A stretch of DNA of 42,848 bases from Gemmatimonadota bacterium (GCA_029262155.1 JAJCZW010000074.1:1-42848), one strand, 5' to 3'; shown: positions 1 through 8,809, counted from the stretch's first letter. Notes: generated by a model from the letters alone, not told the origin. Made by a program: numbers and translations.

Positions 1-2061
1 GCTTCCGCGCACGCCGCCCTCATAGCTCTCGCCCTGGTCTGGGGTCGGAGCCCAACCTCGCTCGACGCCCAGGAGACCGCATCCGACACCCTCCTCACGG
101 TCCAGCACTACCTCAATTGGGAACAGGTATCCGACCCCCAGATTTCGCCCGATGGGAGCCAGATCGTCTTCACTCGGCGCTGGATCAACCAGATGGAAGA
201 CCGATGGCAGTCGGGCCTCTGGACCATGAACGCCGACGGGACGAGACTGCGGTCCCTCACCGACGGTTCCGGTGCCCGGTGGTCGCCGGACGGCACCCGG
301 ATCGCCTTTACCCGCACGGTCGACGGAAAATCGCAGATCTTCGTCCGATGGATGGACGCCGAGGGTGCCACATCCCAGATCACGCGGGTGACGGAATCAC
401 CCGGCAGTATCTCCTGGTCGCCCGATGGAAACTGGATCGCTTTCAACATGGGGGTCCCGTACACCAACCTGTGGAAGATCAGCATGCCCGCCACCCCTTC
501 CGGCGCGAAGTGGACCCCGGCGCCCCGGCGGGTGACCGACCTGCACTACCGGCAGGACCGGAGTGGCTTCATCCCCCTCTCCCATAACCACCTCTTCGTT
601 GTACCTGCCGTTGGTGGCACACCCCGTCAGGTGACCCACGGCGATTTCGACGTCGGGGCCAAGTTTGACGGACTCGGATTTGGGGTCGGGTACGATTGGA
701 CCCCGGATGGGAAATCGCTGGTATTCGATGGGTATCTGGAAAACAACGCCGACATGATCTACCGGAATTCCGACATCCACATCGTCGATATCGCGACCGG
801 CACGATGCGGAAACTCACCGCCCAACCTGGCACCTGGACTTCTCCTTCGGTCTCCCCCGACGGCCGGACCATCGCCTACACCGGGTATGACTCGACCCGG
901 AAGAGTTACAAATCCTCCGAGCTGTACCTGATGGGGATCGACGGGAGCAACCCGCGGCTCGTCTCCGGCGACCTCGATCGAGACGCCGGGAACCTCCTCT
1001 GGGCCCCCGACAACAGCGGGGTTTACTTCGGCACCGCCAACCATGGCACCGCCAACCTCTTCTTCCAACCAACACGTGGGAACCACCGGGCCATCACCCA
1101 GGGGAACCACATGTTAGGGATCAGCGCGATCTCCGAGACGGGAACAGCGGTTGGTGTCCGTGCGTCTCCCCATGAGCCGGGCGACGTGGTGAGCATCAGC
1201 CTACGAAACCCAGGAACCATCACCGAACTCACCCACGTCAACGATGACCTGCTCGGGCAGATTCGCTTGGGCGATGTTGAAGAGATCTGGTACCCCTCGT
1301 CCGGCGGTGCCCGGGTGCAGGGCTGGATCGTCAAACCACCCAACTTCAACCCGAACCAGCAGTATCCACTCATCCTTGAGATCCACGGCGGGCCGCACGG
1401 AATGTACAACGTCGGCTTCAACTACATGTTCCAGAACTTCGCCGCCAACGGTAACGTGGTGCTCTACACCAACCCGCGGGGAAGTACCGGGTACGGAACC
1501 GATTTCGGGAACGCCATCGAACGCGCCTATCCCAGTGTCGACTACGACGATTTGATGGCGGGGGTCGATGCGGTGATCGCCAAGGGATACATCGATACCA
1601 ATCGGATGTTCGTCGGGGGTTGCAGCGGTGGCGGCGTCCTCTCCAGCTGGGTCATCGGCCACACCACCCGATTCGCGGCCGCGGCCGTCCGCTGCCCGGT
1701 GATCGACTGGATGAGCTTCATGGGACACACCGACATCCCCCTGTTCACAGCAAACTTCTTCGACAAACCGTTCTGGGAAGACCCCGAGCCGTGGCTCAAG
1801 CAGTCGTCCTTGATGTATGTCCAGAACGTGAGAACACCCACGTTGCTCATGACAGGAGAACTCGACCTCCGTACCCCAATGCCCCAGACCGAGGAGTATT
1901 TCGCCGCTCTCAAGCAACTCGGCGTACCGACCGAGATCCTTCGCTTCAATGGCGAATTCCATGGGACCGGATCGAAACCGTCGAATTACATCCGCACTCT
2001 GCTCTACATGCAGAGTTGGTATCAGAAGTATGGCAAGCGGGCGGTCCCGGCAACAAACTAG
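1..2061 (+). CDS. S9 family serine peptidase (acylaminoacyl-/prolyl oligopeptidase type), 5' truncated
   Basis: The reading frame is open from base 1, so the start lies outside the window. The first codons encode the tail of a hydrophobic signal peptide ending near LDAQ, so the protein is probably exported. The N-terminal half has repeated SPDG/APD blades typical of a WD40-like (PD40) beta-propeller. The C-terminal third is an alpha/beta hydrolase. The nucleophile motif GCSGGG (Ser codon at 1624) fits the S9 GxSxGG signature. The Asp of GELDLRTP (codon at 1864) and the His of EFHGTG (codon at 1960) complete the triad. The family cleaves short peptides that fit into the propeller pore. A strong hairpin follows the stop, and the next gene is convergent. 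Confidence 0.93.
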   Translation, partial: ASAHAALIALALVWGRSPTSLDAQETASDTLLTVQHYLNWEQVSDPQISPDGSQIVFTRRWINQMEDRWQSGLWTMNADGTRLRSLTDGSGARWSPDGTRIAFTRTVDGKSQIFVRWMDAEGATSQITRVTESPGSISWSPDGNWIAFNMGVPYTNLWKISMPATPSGAKWTPAPRRVTDLHYRQDRSGFIPLSHNHLFVVPAVGGTPRQVTHGDFDVGAKFDGLGFGVGYDWTPDGKSLVFDGYLENNADMIYRNSDIHIVDIATGTMRKLTAQPGTWTSPSVSPDGRTIAYTGYDSTRKSYKSSELYLMGIDGSNPRLVSGDLDRDAGNLLWAPDNSGVYFGTANHGTANLFFQPTRGNHRAITQGNHMLGISAISETGTAVGVRASPHEPGDVVSISLRNPGTITELTHVNDDLLGQIRLGDVEEIWYPSSGGARVQGWIVKPPNFNPNQQYPLILEIHGGPHGMYNVGFNYMFQNFAANGNVVLYTNPRGSTGYGTDFGNAIERAYPSVDYDDLMAGVDAVIAKGYIDTNRMFVGGCSGGGVLSSWVIGHTTRFAAAAVRCPVIDWMSFMGHTDIPLFTANFFDKPFWEDPEPWLKQSSLMYVQNVRTPTLLMTGELDLRTPMPQTEEYFAALKQLGVPTEILRFNGEFHGTGSKPSNYIRTLLYMQSWYQKYGKRAVPATN

Positions 2062-2075
2062 GGAGTAGGGGATTG

Positions 2076-2131
2076 AGAGATGGGGGGAGAAGTAGCGAGG
2101 TTGCTCACTCGCTTCTCCTCCCCCCATCTCT
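2076..2131. terminator. Long hairpin between convergent genes, likely bidirectional terminator
   Basis: The arm GAGATGGGGGGAGAAG (2077-2092) pairs with a complementary arm at 2112-2130 that carries a small bulge. AGCGAG/CTCGCT pairing extends the helix into the loop. It lies between the plus-strand S9 gene and the minus-strand cytochrome gene. There is no long T-tract, so factor-independent termination is inferred. Confidence 0.55.
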
Positions 2132-2185
2132 TCATCTCAGTCCGTCGTGTGCTCCCCTCCGGGCCGGAGATTGGAGCACCGATCA

Positions 2186-2968
2186 TTACGGCGCCTTGCG
2201 AAGCCGATCAATTTGGGCGCGGAAGAATCGTTTCGCGTCGTCGGGCGCCAGCGCTTCCCCACGTTCAAAACTCTTGATCGCATCATCCCGCAGCCCGGCC
2301 CGCGCCTGTACCTGCCCCAGGGTGAAGTAGGCATTGGACGACTCGCCGTTCACCTCAATCTCGAGGCGTGCCATTCGGATGGCGGCATCGGCCTTCCCCG
2401 CGCGCGCCAGCTGCTCGGACAGGCCAAGCAGCGAGGCGGCGGTGAAGTCGTAGGCGAATCCCCCATAGTTCTCTTCCCGGAGCTGCTTGTATTGCGCAAC
2501 GGCGGCATCGATCCCGGCGGTATCGATCGTCGCGGCAAGCACATCGCCCAACATGACCGGCCGGCTGTTGCCCCGATGACAGGTCATGCACGTCACCTGG
2601 AGTCGGTCCGCATCGTGGACCCCCAGTTGGGCCAACTTCGCCAGGTGCGTACCGTTGATCGCTTGCACCATCTCCCACATGAGACGAGCCTTCTCTTTGG
2701 CCGGCTTGTCATCCGATTCGAAATCGAAATCGGCGAGGTCACCCTGTCCCACGTGGCAGTGCTGACAGCGAACGCCGAGTGCGGTGGCGAACCCGCGCAT
2801 GATCTGGCCAAGGGCCTGCCCCTTCGCCTCGGGAGGAAGGACCTGGATGTTCTGAGGGTCCTCCGGCCATCGAAAGCCTTGGGCCTGGAGCCCGGGAACA
2901 TTCAACAGTGCGAGGCCACCGATGGCGACAACAGTTGAGAGAAAAGGACTGGTACGGCGGGTCGACAT
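2186..2968 (-). CDS. Exported c-type cytochrome, reaction-centre cytochrome-like, with C-terminal TPR-like part
   Basis: The 260-residue protein starts with a signal peptide (MSTRRTSPF to GLQAQG). It has two haem c attachment sites, CQHCH and CMTCH, in a layout like the photosynthetic reaction-centre cytochrome domain (CytoC_RC). That domain also occurs in non-phototrophic Acidobacteriota and Gemmatimonadota. The C-terminal ~90 residues look like TPR helices (AYFTLGQVQARAGLRDDAI). I chose the ATG at 2968 because AAGGAG lies about 8 bases upstream and the signal peptide begins there; an in-frame start at 3055 would add an unlikely leader. No photosynthesis genes are nearby, so a role in periplasmic electron transfer is more likely. 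Confidence 0.9.
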   Translation of the reverse strand: MSTRRTSPFLSTVVAIGGLALLNVPGLQAQGFRWPEDPQNIQVLPPEAKGQALGQIMRGFATALGVRCQHCHVGQGDLADFDFESDDKPAKEKARLMWEMVQAINGTHLAKLAQLGVHDADRLQVTCMTCHRGNSRPVMLGDVLAATIDTAGIDAAVAQYKQLREENYGGFAYDFTAASLLGLSEQLARAGKADAAIRMARLEIEVNGESSNAYFTLGQVQARAGLRDDAIKSFERGEALAPDDAKRFFRAQIDRLRKAP

Positions 2969-3070
2969 GATCCGACTCCTTCGGGGTATCAGGAAGGGTT
3001 TCGCTCGATAGCAACGGTACAACAGGGACCTTGGCCGAACCACCTCCCTCACCAAACCCGAACAGGTTCC

Positions 3071-3478
3071 CTACGCTGACCCGACATTCGCGCTGGCAGA
3101 ACCACCCCATCGATGCTTCCACCGTCCCATGACTACGATGCCCAGGAGAAGCGCGTTGAACACGGGGTCAAAACTGGAGAGATCGGACTGCTTCGTTGTC
3201 ACTGTCCAAAAGGCACCCAGCATGATGACGATCAGGCCGAGTGCGGCATACGAGGCCGTTCGAGGCCAAAGGAGGAGTATCGCACCACCGAGTTCGGCGG
3301 TCCCAATGAACGCCCGAAACCAGGTCGGGTATCTCCACACCTCCGCGAACCAATACTGCCATCCCTCCGCGTTCTGGAACTTATCCAGCCCATGTTCGCC
3401 CAGGTTGAACGCCATGAGAATCGTCACCGTCCAGAGCAGTATGACACCAACTATCCTCACTGGACGAGGGTATGGCAT
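3071..3478 (-). CDS. DoxX-like small membrane protein
   Basis: The 135-residue protein has about four transmembrane segments. It carries the DoxX-type features GLDKFQN near the first loop and GTAELGGAILLLWP in the second helix. DoxX-like proteins are inner-membrane proteins linked in some bacteria to quinone or thiol redox metabolism; the role here is unknown. The ATG at 3478 is preceded by GGGAGG at about 7 bases, which favours it over the longer frame starting at 3544. The gene is divergent from a PadR regulator, and a palindromic operator sits between them, so PadR control is likely (inference). Confidence 0.8.
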   Translation of the reverse strand: MPYPRPVRIVGVILLWTVTILMAFNLGEHGLDKFQNAEGWQYWFAEVWRYPTWFRAFIGTAELGGAILLLWPRTASYAALGLIVIMLGAFWTVTTKQSDLSSFDPVFNALLLGIVVMGRWKHRWGGSASANVGSA

Positions 3479-3526
3479 GATCGACCTCCCGGAGGGTATA
3501 CTTTCTACGTGCGTGAACACATCACT

Positions 3527-3553
3527 AGTAAGGTAATGTGACATTATGTTACT
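3527..3553. promoter_or_regulatory. Palindromic operator between doxX-like and padR-like genes
   Basis: AGTAAGGTAATGT (3527-3539) and ACATTATGTTACT (3541-3553) are inverted arms around a single G, with 11 of 13 positions complementary. The core ATGT/ACAT halves resemble known PadR operators. The site covers the ATG at 3538, which argues against that codon being the padR start. Confidence 0.6.
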
Positions 3554-3594
3554 GGCCAGAGCCTTCCTTCGTCACTCGCGTGGAGACTTCAGGT

Positions 3595-3918
3595 GTGACT
3601 GAACTTCCGGCCCTCACCCATCTCCAGTTTCTCATTCTCGGGTTTCTCCGATCGGGCGAAGCCTCTGGGAAGCACCTGCGCGCCCAGTTAAAGCGTGGCG
3701 GCACTCGACGCACCGGTCCAGGCTTCTACCAACTCATGGCCCGACTTGAGGATGTCGAACTCATCACGGGGTGGTATGCTCAAGAGATTGTCGAGGGGCA
3801 GATCATTCGGGAACGATTTTATCGGCTCAATGCGACCGGTCTCCAGGCGTGGAGAGAGAGCCGGGACTTCTATCTCGATTGGATCGAGCGGTTTGGCCAA
3901 GAACCCCTTACCTCCTGA
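3595..3918 (+). CDS. PadR-family transcriptional regulator
   Basis: This is a 107-residue winged-helix protein. The N-terminal part ALTHLQFLILGFL followed by SGKHLRAQLK matches the first helices of PadR. GPGFYQLMARLEDVELI is the recognition-helix region, and RFYRLNATGLQAW is the wing plus the start of the C-terminal helix. PadR proteins are small-molecule-responsive repressors that usually control an adjacent gene. I prefer the GTG at 3595, with GGAG about 9 bases upstream; the ATG at 3538 lies inside the operator palindrome. The next gene starts inside its 3' end, so the two are probably translationally coupled. Confidence 0.8.
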   Translation: MTELPALTHLQFLILGFLRSGEASGKHLRAQLKRGGTRRTGPGFYQLMARLEDVELITGWYAQEIVEGQIIRERFYRLNATGLQAWRESRDFYLDWIERFGQEPLTS

Positions 3919-4252
3919 GCACCTCCCCTTCGCAGGAATCGGGCGGGCCCTGCCGGCTGCACTCCGTACGCGGGTCTTTGAACCGGCCTATTACGACCTT
4001 CTCGCCGCACACCTTGCAGATCACTCCCACTCCGATGCGACCCGGACGCAGACCGTGTTGGGGTTCCACGTCTTCGTGCTCTGGATCGAGTGCCTCGTCG
4101 TTGGAGGACCCATGCTCCTCTGGGCCCTGCAACGCCGCTCTCGCCGGGCCCGATTAGCAATAGGCGTTGTCGTCCTCCTTATCATTGTTCTTCTGGCGAT
4201 AGCTCTCGGTTCAACTGGGAGGCCACCAGACTATACGCCGACAGGACCCTAA
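3893..4252 (+). CDS. Small two-helix membrane protein coupled to padR
   Basis: A 119-residue frame begins at a TTG that overlaps the end of the PadR gene by 26 bases. The soluble N-terminus contains ALRTRVFEPAYYDLLAAHL. It is followed by two hydrophobic segments (FHVFVLWIECLVVGGPMLLW and LAIGVVVLLIIVLLAIAL) separated by an arginine-rich turn. I do not recognise a named family. The FEPAYYDL stretch recalls the short soluble prefix of some permeases that sit next to PadR genes, which is inference only. The start is uncertain because TTG is weak and no clear ribosome site is visible. Confidence 0.55.
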   Translation: MAKNPLPPEHLPFAGIGRALPAALRTRVFEPAYYDLLAAHLADHSHSDATRTQTVLGFHVFVLWIECLVVGGPMLLWALQRRSRRARLAIGVVVLLIIVLLAIALGSTGRPPDYTPTGP

Positions 4253-4325
4253 GCCCCGACGCACCCTCTAGCCGAACCGGTCAACCAACCGTACCTTGGC
4301 GACTCACTCTCTCGTCGAGGCTCCC

Positions 4326-4742
4326 ATGCAATACGGCCGGATCTTGAAAACGGCGCTCGCCGTCGGCATCGCGGTGAATGTCTTCGATTTTCTCGTCAAC
4401 GGCATGCTCTTGATGTCCTGGATGGAGAACCTTCCGATCATGAGGCAGGATGCCTCGATTCCCTTGTTGATCGTCGGCGACTTCATCGCGTCTCTCGTGC
4501 TCGTGCTCGTGTATGCCAAGGTGCGGGGAAGTTTTGGTGAGGGACCCAAGGCCGGCGCCAGCTTCGGCTTCTATATCGGCGTGGTCGCCAACTTCCCGAC
4601 ATGGATCTTTGCGTACCTCTTGTTCAACGGCATGACGTATCAAGCCGCCTGGGTCATGACGATCGTCGGCATCGTCTGGACGATGGTCGCTGGTGCGGTC
4701 GCGGGATGGGTCTACGGGAGCGACACCCCCACGGCAGCATAA
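4326..4742 (+). CDS. Four-helix integral membrane protein of unknown function
   Basis: The 138-residue protein has about four predicted transmembrane helices: LKTALAVGIAVNVFDFLV, PLLIVGDFIASLVLVLVY, ASFGFYIGVVANFPTWIF and AWVMTIVGIVWTMVAGAVAG. The VNVFDFLVNGMLL and GPKAGASFGF elements recur in small uncharacterised membrane proteins of soil bacteria as I remember them, but no function is established. The ATG at 4326 is preceded by GAGG, which supports it over the in-frame ATG at 4296. A strong hairpin directly follows the stop, and the cupredoxin gene is convergent. Confidence 0.75.
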   Translation: MQYGRILKTALAVGIAVNVFDFLVNGMLLMSWMENLPIMRQDASIPLLIVGDFIASLVLVLVYAKVRGSFGEGPKAGASFGFYIGVVANFPTWIFAYLLFNGMTYQAAWVMTIVGIVWTMVAGAVAGWVYGSDTPTAA

Positions 4743-4743
4743 C

Positions 4744-4793
4744 CAACGACACCCTGGTCGGGACCTGCACTATCCCCGGCCAGGGCATCGTTG
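4744..4793. terminator. Bidirectional terminator hairpin
   Basis: CAACGA, CCCTGG and CGGGA in the left arm pair with TCCCCG, CCAGGG and TCGTTG in the right arm, around a loop near 4765-4770. The hairpin starts two bases after one stop codon and ends 20 bases before the convergent cupredoxin stop. Confidence 0.6.
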
Positions 4794-4812
4794 TCCTCCC
4801 TCGTGTCCCGCT

Positions 4813-5199
4813 CTACTGGATCTTGAGGGTGCCTTTCATCCCCAAGGTCTGGTGTGGCGTGCAGTGAAAGGCGTAGTCCCCACCGCGAAAGCGCTCGTTG
4901 ATCACCAAATCATAGAGATCGCCGGACTGGATGACGTAGGGACCGCTCATCGCGTCACCGAGGGTCGTTCCCGCTGGCACATCAGTGAACTCCACGTTGT
5001 GGGGGAGTGTACTCTCTTGCACGAACCGCACAGTATCACCTACCTGCACAACCAGATCGGCTGGTTCATAGGTATACCCGATGAGGTGGACGGTATGGAG
5101 TGTGACTCGCAGGGCAACGCGGGGCTCCCCCTCCTCCTTGGGGGCTCCCGAAAACAACGCCACCACCATCAAACCTATCACAGCATTGAACACAGGCAT
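4813..5199 (-). CDS. Cupredoxin (plastocyanin/amicyanin-like blue copper protein), exported
   Basis: The 128-residue protein begins with a short signal-like segment (MPVFNAVIGLMVVALFSGA). The type 1 copper ligands are all visible: His in STLPHNVEF, then Cys, His and Met in HCTPHQTLGM, which fits C-x2-H-x4-M. The family carries single electrons in the periplasm. The ATG at 5199 has GAGGAG about 10 bases upstream. It lies directly upstream of a hairpin shared with the convergent membrane-protein gene. Confidence 0.9.
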   Translation of the reverse strand: MPVFNAVIGLMVVALFSGAPKEEGEPRVALRVTLHTVHLIGYTYEPADLVVQVGDTVRFVQESTLPHNVEFTDVPAGTTLGDAMSGPYVIQSGDLYDLVINERFRGGDYAFHCTPHQTLGMKGTLKIQ

Positions 5200-5258
5200 C
5201 GCACACTACTCCTCACACGTTAGGTTAAGTTCTCTTACGGTCGTCGGTGACTCGACGG

Positions 5259-7319
5259 TCACGGCGACGTCCGGTCCTTCGATGCGACCGCACGACTGCC
5301 GGTCGGGGTTTGAATCAGGACCCGCGAGGCGAAGACCGGCGCAATTCCATGCGCACCACCCGCGAAGTTCATCCGCGGAATCCCATCGTGATCCATATCG
5401 GCGGCCAACACATCACGTTCCCCTGTCTCTTCATACTCACTCTGCTGGATCCCGCTCCCATCGACCGCCTGAACCCAGAAGCGCTTGAAGCGGTCCATCT
5501 CGTCGGCGTTTTTGGTGACCAGGATCATCTCACGCATCGCCCCCAAGGCAGCACCGAGATTGAGCGGGGTGTATTCCGAAACCTCGGCCGCCAGGTGTGA
5601 CCGATACACTCCCGTCGCTTCATCCCAGAGTTGCTGATTCATGAAGGCATAGGCGACGTGGGCAGCCGTTTCATAGCGAGCGTCGTCCAGCGCCGCGGCA
5701 GCAGCCAATAGACCCCGGATCGCCATCGCTTGGGCGAGGAGTGTGGGGGCCGCATCGACCCTCGCACGACGCGCGAGGTCGTAGGTCGTCGCGACCGACC
5801 CGTCGGATCGCAGGAGGGTCGACTGCACGAAGTCGGCCTGCGCCACCAGAAGTGCCCGTGCCGCCTCAGCTTGCGCGGCCGTTGCCGGTAACCGTTGGAC
5901 ATAGTTGGCCAACGCGACCATGGCGAGCCCCAGGTCACCGGTCGAGACGAGTGCGCCACGCCCATTCCCCGGTTTCCATTCCGATGAGAGGACGCCCGAG
6001 GCATCGGCATGCATCGCGCCGAGATTTGCCACGATCATGTCGGCCAATCCTTCGGCCAGCACGACGTACTTCTGCTCCATGATCGAGCCGTCGTAGGGAG
6101 GATTGTTCCCGACCACTTGGGCCCACGGGCCCGTCCCCCGCGGATCGGCAAAGTGGTAGTACTCGGTGACACCCCATAGGAGCGACGCCTGATCGAACAG
6201 CTGACTTGAGGCATCGGTGAGGGCAAACGACTCCGGGCGCGGCGGAAGATCGCCGATCTGTCGCATCCGTACCGAGACGCGATGGGGGAAATAGGTCTCA
6301 CCTGGGTTGGCCTCCCGTGGGTCGACGCCCAGCAGCCGTTTCCCATCGGTCAGCAATGCGCTCTTCAGCATCAGCATCTTATTGACGGCCATCAAGCTCA
6401 GCATCGCCCCGCGAAACCCTTGCTCGGGGTTGTTGCCTAGAAATCGGCCTTGATGATGGTTCTGCTGGAAGAAATGCTCCATCCAGAGTGCTTGCTTGAC
6501 CAGCACCTGCCCTTCGGCGCCGAGGTCGATGGTATGTTCCATCTTGCCATGGTCCCAGCGGAGACTCAGGAAGTTCTCGCGATAATTCACCCGGGCCTTC
6601 CACATATCATTGCCGGCCTTCCCCATCCCGATATCGGAGGCGGGCAGATCATCTCCATAGAGCTGTCGCAGATCCCTCTGCCGAATCATGTTCTCTTCGC
6701 TCTCGAACATCGTGCCGGTATCTAGTGCCCGGGGATAGTGCGGATCGCCGGAGGCAAAGGTGAGCATCAGGGGTGACGCTTCCTCGAATCGTCGGGGGAA
6801 CCCGGTGCGCGCCTGATACATGGGAACGAGATCTTGCAACATGATGCTCGCGTTCGACCGAACGTACTCACCGCGGTCACGGTTCAGCGTATGCCGTCCT
6901 TCTTGCAGAGCGAGTTCGCTAACATAGGGTCCGTACACTGTATGGATACCCAGGCGACTCTCAGACACCAGCGCCGACATGTTATATCGCGAATACCAAT
7001 AGGATTCGACCGTTGTCAACCAGACAAAGATCGGATCGAGCCCGGGCACACCGTTCGCGGCCGCGCGCTCGAAGAAAGGGAACCCGGTCTCGTTCATTTC
7101 GTTGGCAAGAAACATCGCTTCGCGGGTTCGGAACCGACGGTCAACGACCTCGGCGGACAGCGGCGTGCGGAGTGCGGCGAGCGACGGTTGTACCGGACCC
7201 GGGAGCGGTTCGCGCGGTGGTGTGGCGGACCCACGGTTCTGGTACGACAGCCCACACCCACTGAGCATGAGGATCACCAACCCGAGGACCGCACTGGCAT
7301 AACGACGTGATAGGGACAT
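5259..7319 (-). CDS. Large lipoprotein of unknown function, second gene of a sigma-54-type operon
   Basis: The 686-residue protein has a lipoprotein signal peptide ending in the lipobox LMLSGCG. The rest is rich in alpha-helical segments with aromatic and acidic residues (for example YWYSRYNMSAL, HFFQQNHHQGRFLG). The C-terminal region includes DMDHDGIPRMNFAGGAHG, which might bind a metal (speculation). I cannot assign a family. The ATG at 7319 has GGAG 6 bases upstream and is preferred to 7331. The gene follows the barrel gene by 21 bases, so the two are cotranscribed and probably work together at the outer membrane. Confidence 0.82.
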   Translation of the reverse strand: MSLSRRYASAVLGLVILMLSGCGLSYQNRGSATPPREPLPGPVQPSLAALRTPLSAEVVDRRFRTREAMFLANEMNETGFPFFERAAANGVPGLDPIFVWLTTVESYWYSRYNMSALVSESRLGIHTVYGPYVSELALQEGRHTLNRDRGEYVRSNASIMLQDLVPMYQARTGFPRRFEEASPLMLTFASGDPHYPRALDTGTMFESEENMIRQRDLRQLYGDDLPASDIGMGKAGNDMWKARVNYRENFLSLRWDHGKMEHTIDLGAEGQVLVKQALWMEHFFQQNHHQGRFLGNNPEQGFRGAMLSLMAVNKMLMLKSALLTDGKRLLGVDPREANPGETYFPHRVSVRMRQIGDLPPRPESFALTDASSQLFDQASLLWGVTEYYHFADPRGTGPWAQVVGNNPPYDGSIMEQKYVVLAEGLADMIVANLGAMHADASGVLSSEWKPGNGRGALVSTGDLGLAMVALANYVQRLPATAAQAEAARALLVAQADFVQSTLLRSDGSVATTYDLARRARVDAAPTLLAQAMAIRGLLAAAAALDDARYETAAHVAYAFMNQQLWDEATGVYRSHLAAEVSEYTPLNLGAALGAMREMILVTKNADEMDRFKRFWVQAVDGSGIQQSEYEETGERDVLAADMDHDGIPRMNFAGGAHGIAPVFASRVLIQTPTGSRAVASKDRTSP

Positions 7320-7340
7320 GAGAAGCTCCATCCGTACGGT

Positions 7341-8639
7341 TCAGTAGGTGAAGGTCTGGCCGACCGAGAAGGTCCACGAGGGTGACGGACCTTGGTTCGG
7401 TTGGACGAGGCGAATGCTCGGGTTAATAAACAGCCGGAGGTTGGGTGCCGGGAGCAGGATCAACGATGGGCTGAAGAAGGTCATGTTCCCGTGGGCAAAG
7501 TTTGGCCGGGGCGTCACGAACATCTGCATGTTCCCGCTCGCATCCATGACAGGGCCACCAGTCGCCGGGTCACGTTCGGGGTGCATGATCATTCCGGGAA
7601 AGTGCTCGTCACCCTTGAGGAACCCGTTCACGGCCAGATCCAACGTCATGTAGTCAGTGCGGAGTGGCGGCACAACGAACGACATCCCGTAGCGCAATTC
7701 GTGGCCTGGGGTGATGCCGTTGTTCCGGGCCAACAGGTCCAATACGGCGCCAGCGTGAAAGGCACTCCGTTCGAACTGACGAGTCAGTCCGAAACCCATC
7801 CGTGCACCCCAGCTGCCGTTCCCAGGTTGCGCACCCCGCGGATGGAGCAGATCCGTCGGCTCCCGACCAAACACATTGATGGTCGGATCCATCGGCCGAT
7901 CAGCCGATACCGGAACGGTCATCGGGCCCATGAAGATGGTCTGTGAGGCGTTAAACTCTTGGTCGTCTTCGGCGGTCGGAATGATGGCGCCCAGCATCGT
8001 CGAGAAGGTGATCGGTCCGTTGGCTTGATCGACCCACTTCTTCTTCACCGTCACCGAGAGATCGCCGATGCCTTCTGCCGCCCCCTCCATCGTCATCACC
8101 ATCGGATCGATGCGGAACGGATGTCCCGTACCCGAGGTGCGTTGGATCTTGTACGGGAGATTGATACGTAACACCAGGTCGCTGAGTCCACCCAACTCGA
8201 AGCCATGGAAGACATCGAGATTGACCACGGTGAAATCAACTTGCACGTTGTCGAAGAAGAGGGCGTAGAAGTCATCTCGCCCAAAGTCGCCCGGGTTATG
8301 CCCGCGGGTTGCTCCGACCCCAATGCGCCACGCGCCAGGCGGGAGGGTGTATCCGTGGAGTGGAGTGCGCGGCTCGTAGAGTGGTGGAATCGCCTGCTCC
8401 ATCTGATCGACGATACGCCCGCGTTCCACGCCGAGGTAATCCCGGGAGACTCCGAGCTTCAGGAAGCGGTATTCGACTGGATTGAGTGTCGAATCCTGAA
8501 TGGTGGGAACATGTGTCGTATCGCCAGGGAGCTTGGCCCGAGTCTGGGCTTCGACCCCGCTCAACGACAATCCGAGGAGAGCGGCTCCGACCAGTCCAGC
8601 CACCGCCGTCCGCAACCGAACACTGCGTGAGAGTTCCAT
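7341..8639 (-). CDS. Outer-membrane beta-barrel protein, first gene of operon
   Basis: The 432-residue protein has a signal peptide (MELSRSVRLR to SGVEAQ). Its body consists of amphipathic strands, such as WRIGVGATRGHNPG, LVLRINLPYKIQ and FTVVNLDVFHGFELGG, and it ends in the aromatic FSVGQTFTY. A terminal aromatic strand is typical of BAM-assembled barrels. The ligand is unknown. The ATG at 8639 is preceded by GGAGG; an upstream ATG at 8789 would add 50 residues that do not look like protein and would span the promoter. A sigma-54-type promoter lies about 55 bases upstream. Confidence 0.82.
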   Translation of the reverse strand: MELSRSVRLRTAVAGLVGAALLGLSLSGVEAQTRAKLPGDTTHVPTIQDSTLNPVEYRFLKLGVSRDYLGVERGRIVDQMEQAIPPLYEPRTPLHGYTLPPGAWRIGVGATRGHNPGDFGRDDFYALFFDNVQVDFTVVNLDVFHGFELGGLSDLVLRINLPYKIQRTSGTGHPFRIDPMVMTMEGAAEGIGDLSVTVKKKWVDQANGPITFSTMLGAIIPTAEDDQEFNASQTIFMGPMTVPVSADRPMDPTINVFGREPTDLLHPRGAQPGNGSWGARMGFGLTRQFERSAFHAGAVLDLLARNNGITPGHELRYGMSFVVPPLRTDYMTLDLAVNGFLKGDEHFPGMIMHPERDPATGGPVMDASGNMQMFVTPRPNFAHGNMTFFSPSLILLPAPNLRLFINPSIRLVQPNQGPSPSWTFSVGQTFTY

Positions 8640-8692
8640 CGATTGTCCTCCACCGAGAGTTGGGGTACACCGCTTCAACTCCACAGCGTAAA

Positions 8693-8708
8693 GGCAATCG
8701 GCATGCCC
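8693..8708 (-). promoter_or_regulatory. Candidate sigma-54 (RpoN) promoter for the barrel/lipoprotein operon
   Basis: On the minus strand this reads GGGCATGCCGATTGCC. Compared with the consensus TGGCAC-N5-TTGC, the -24 half matches 4 of 6, the -12 half TTGC matches 4 of 4, and the spacing is exact (invariant GG-N10-GC). Transcription would start near 8682, leaving a leader of about 43 bases with a GGAGG site. An NtrC-family activator gene lies just upstream. Confidence 0.6.
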
Positions 8709-8809
8709 CAGCGTGATTGATCGGCACCGAACCCTATAAGGTGTTTTGTAGTAATTGTTTAGAAACTTGATGGAGACGAAGGATGACACCAGTTACTGCG
8801 AGGCTATCT

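Noticed and set aside
397-1110. Long minus-strand frame opposite the S9 peptidase, and similar ones at 1201-2127
   Set aside because: They are antisense shadows with Pro/Gly/Val-rich, non-protein composition, and the plus frame has clear family motifs.
2186-2968. Reading the cytochrome as evidence of phototrophy
   Set aside because: Reaction-centre-like cytochrome domains are common in non-phototrophic soil phyla, and no reaction-centre or pigment genes are present.
8640-8789. Longer start for the barrel protein at 8789
   Set aside because: The added 50 residues have no signal peptide and would place the sigma-54-type promoter inside the gene; the ATG at 8639 has a good ribosome site.
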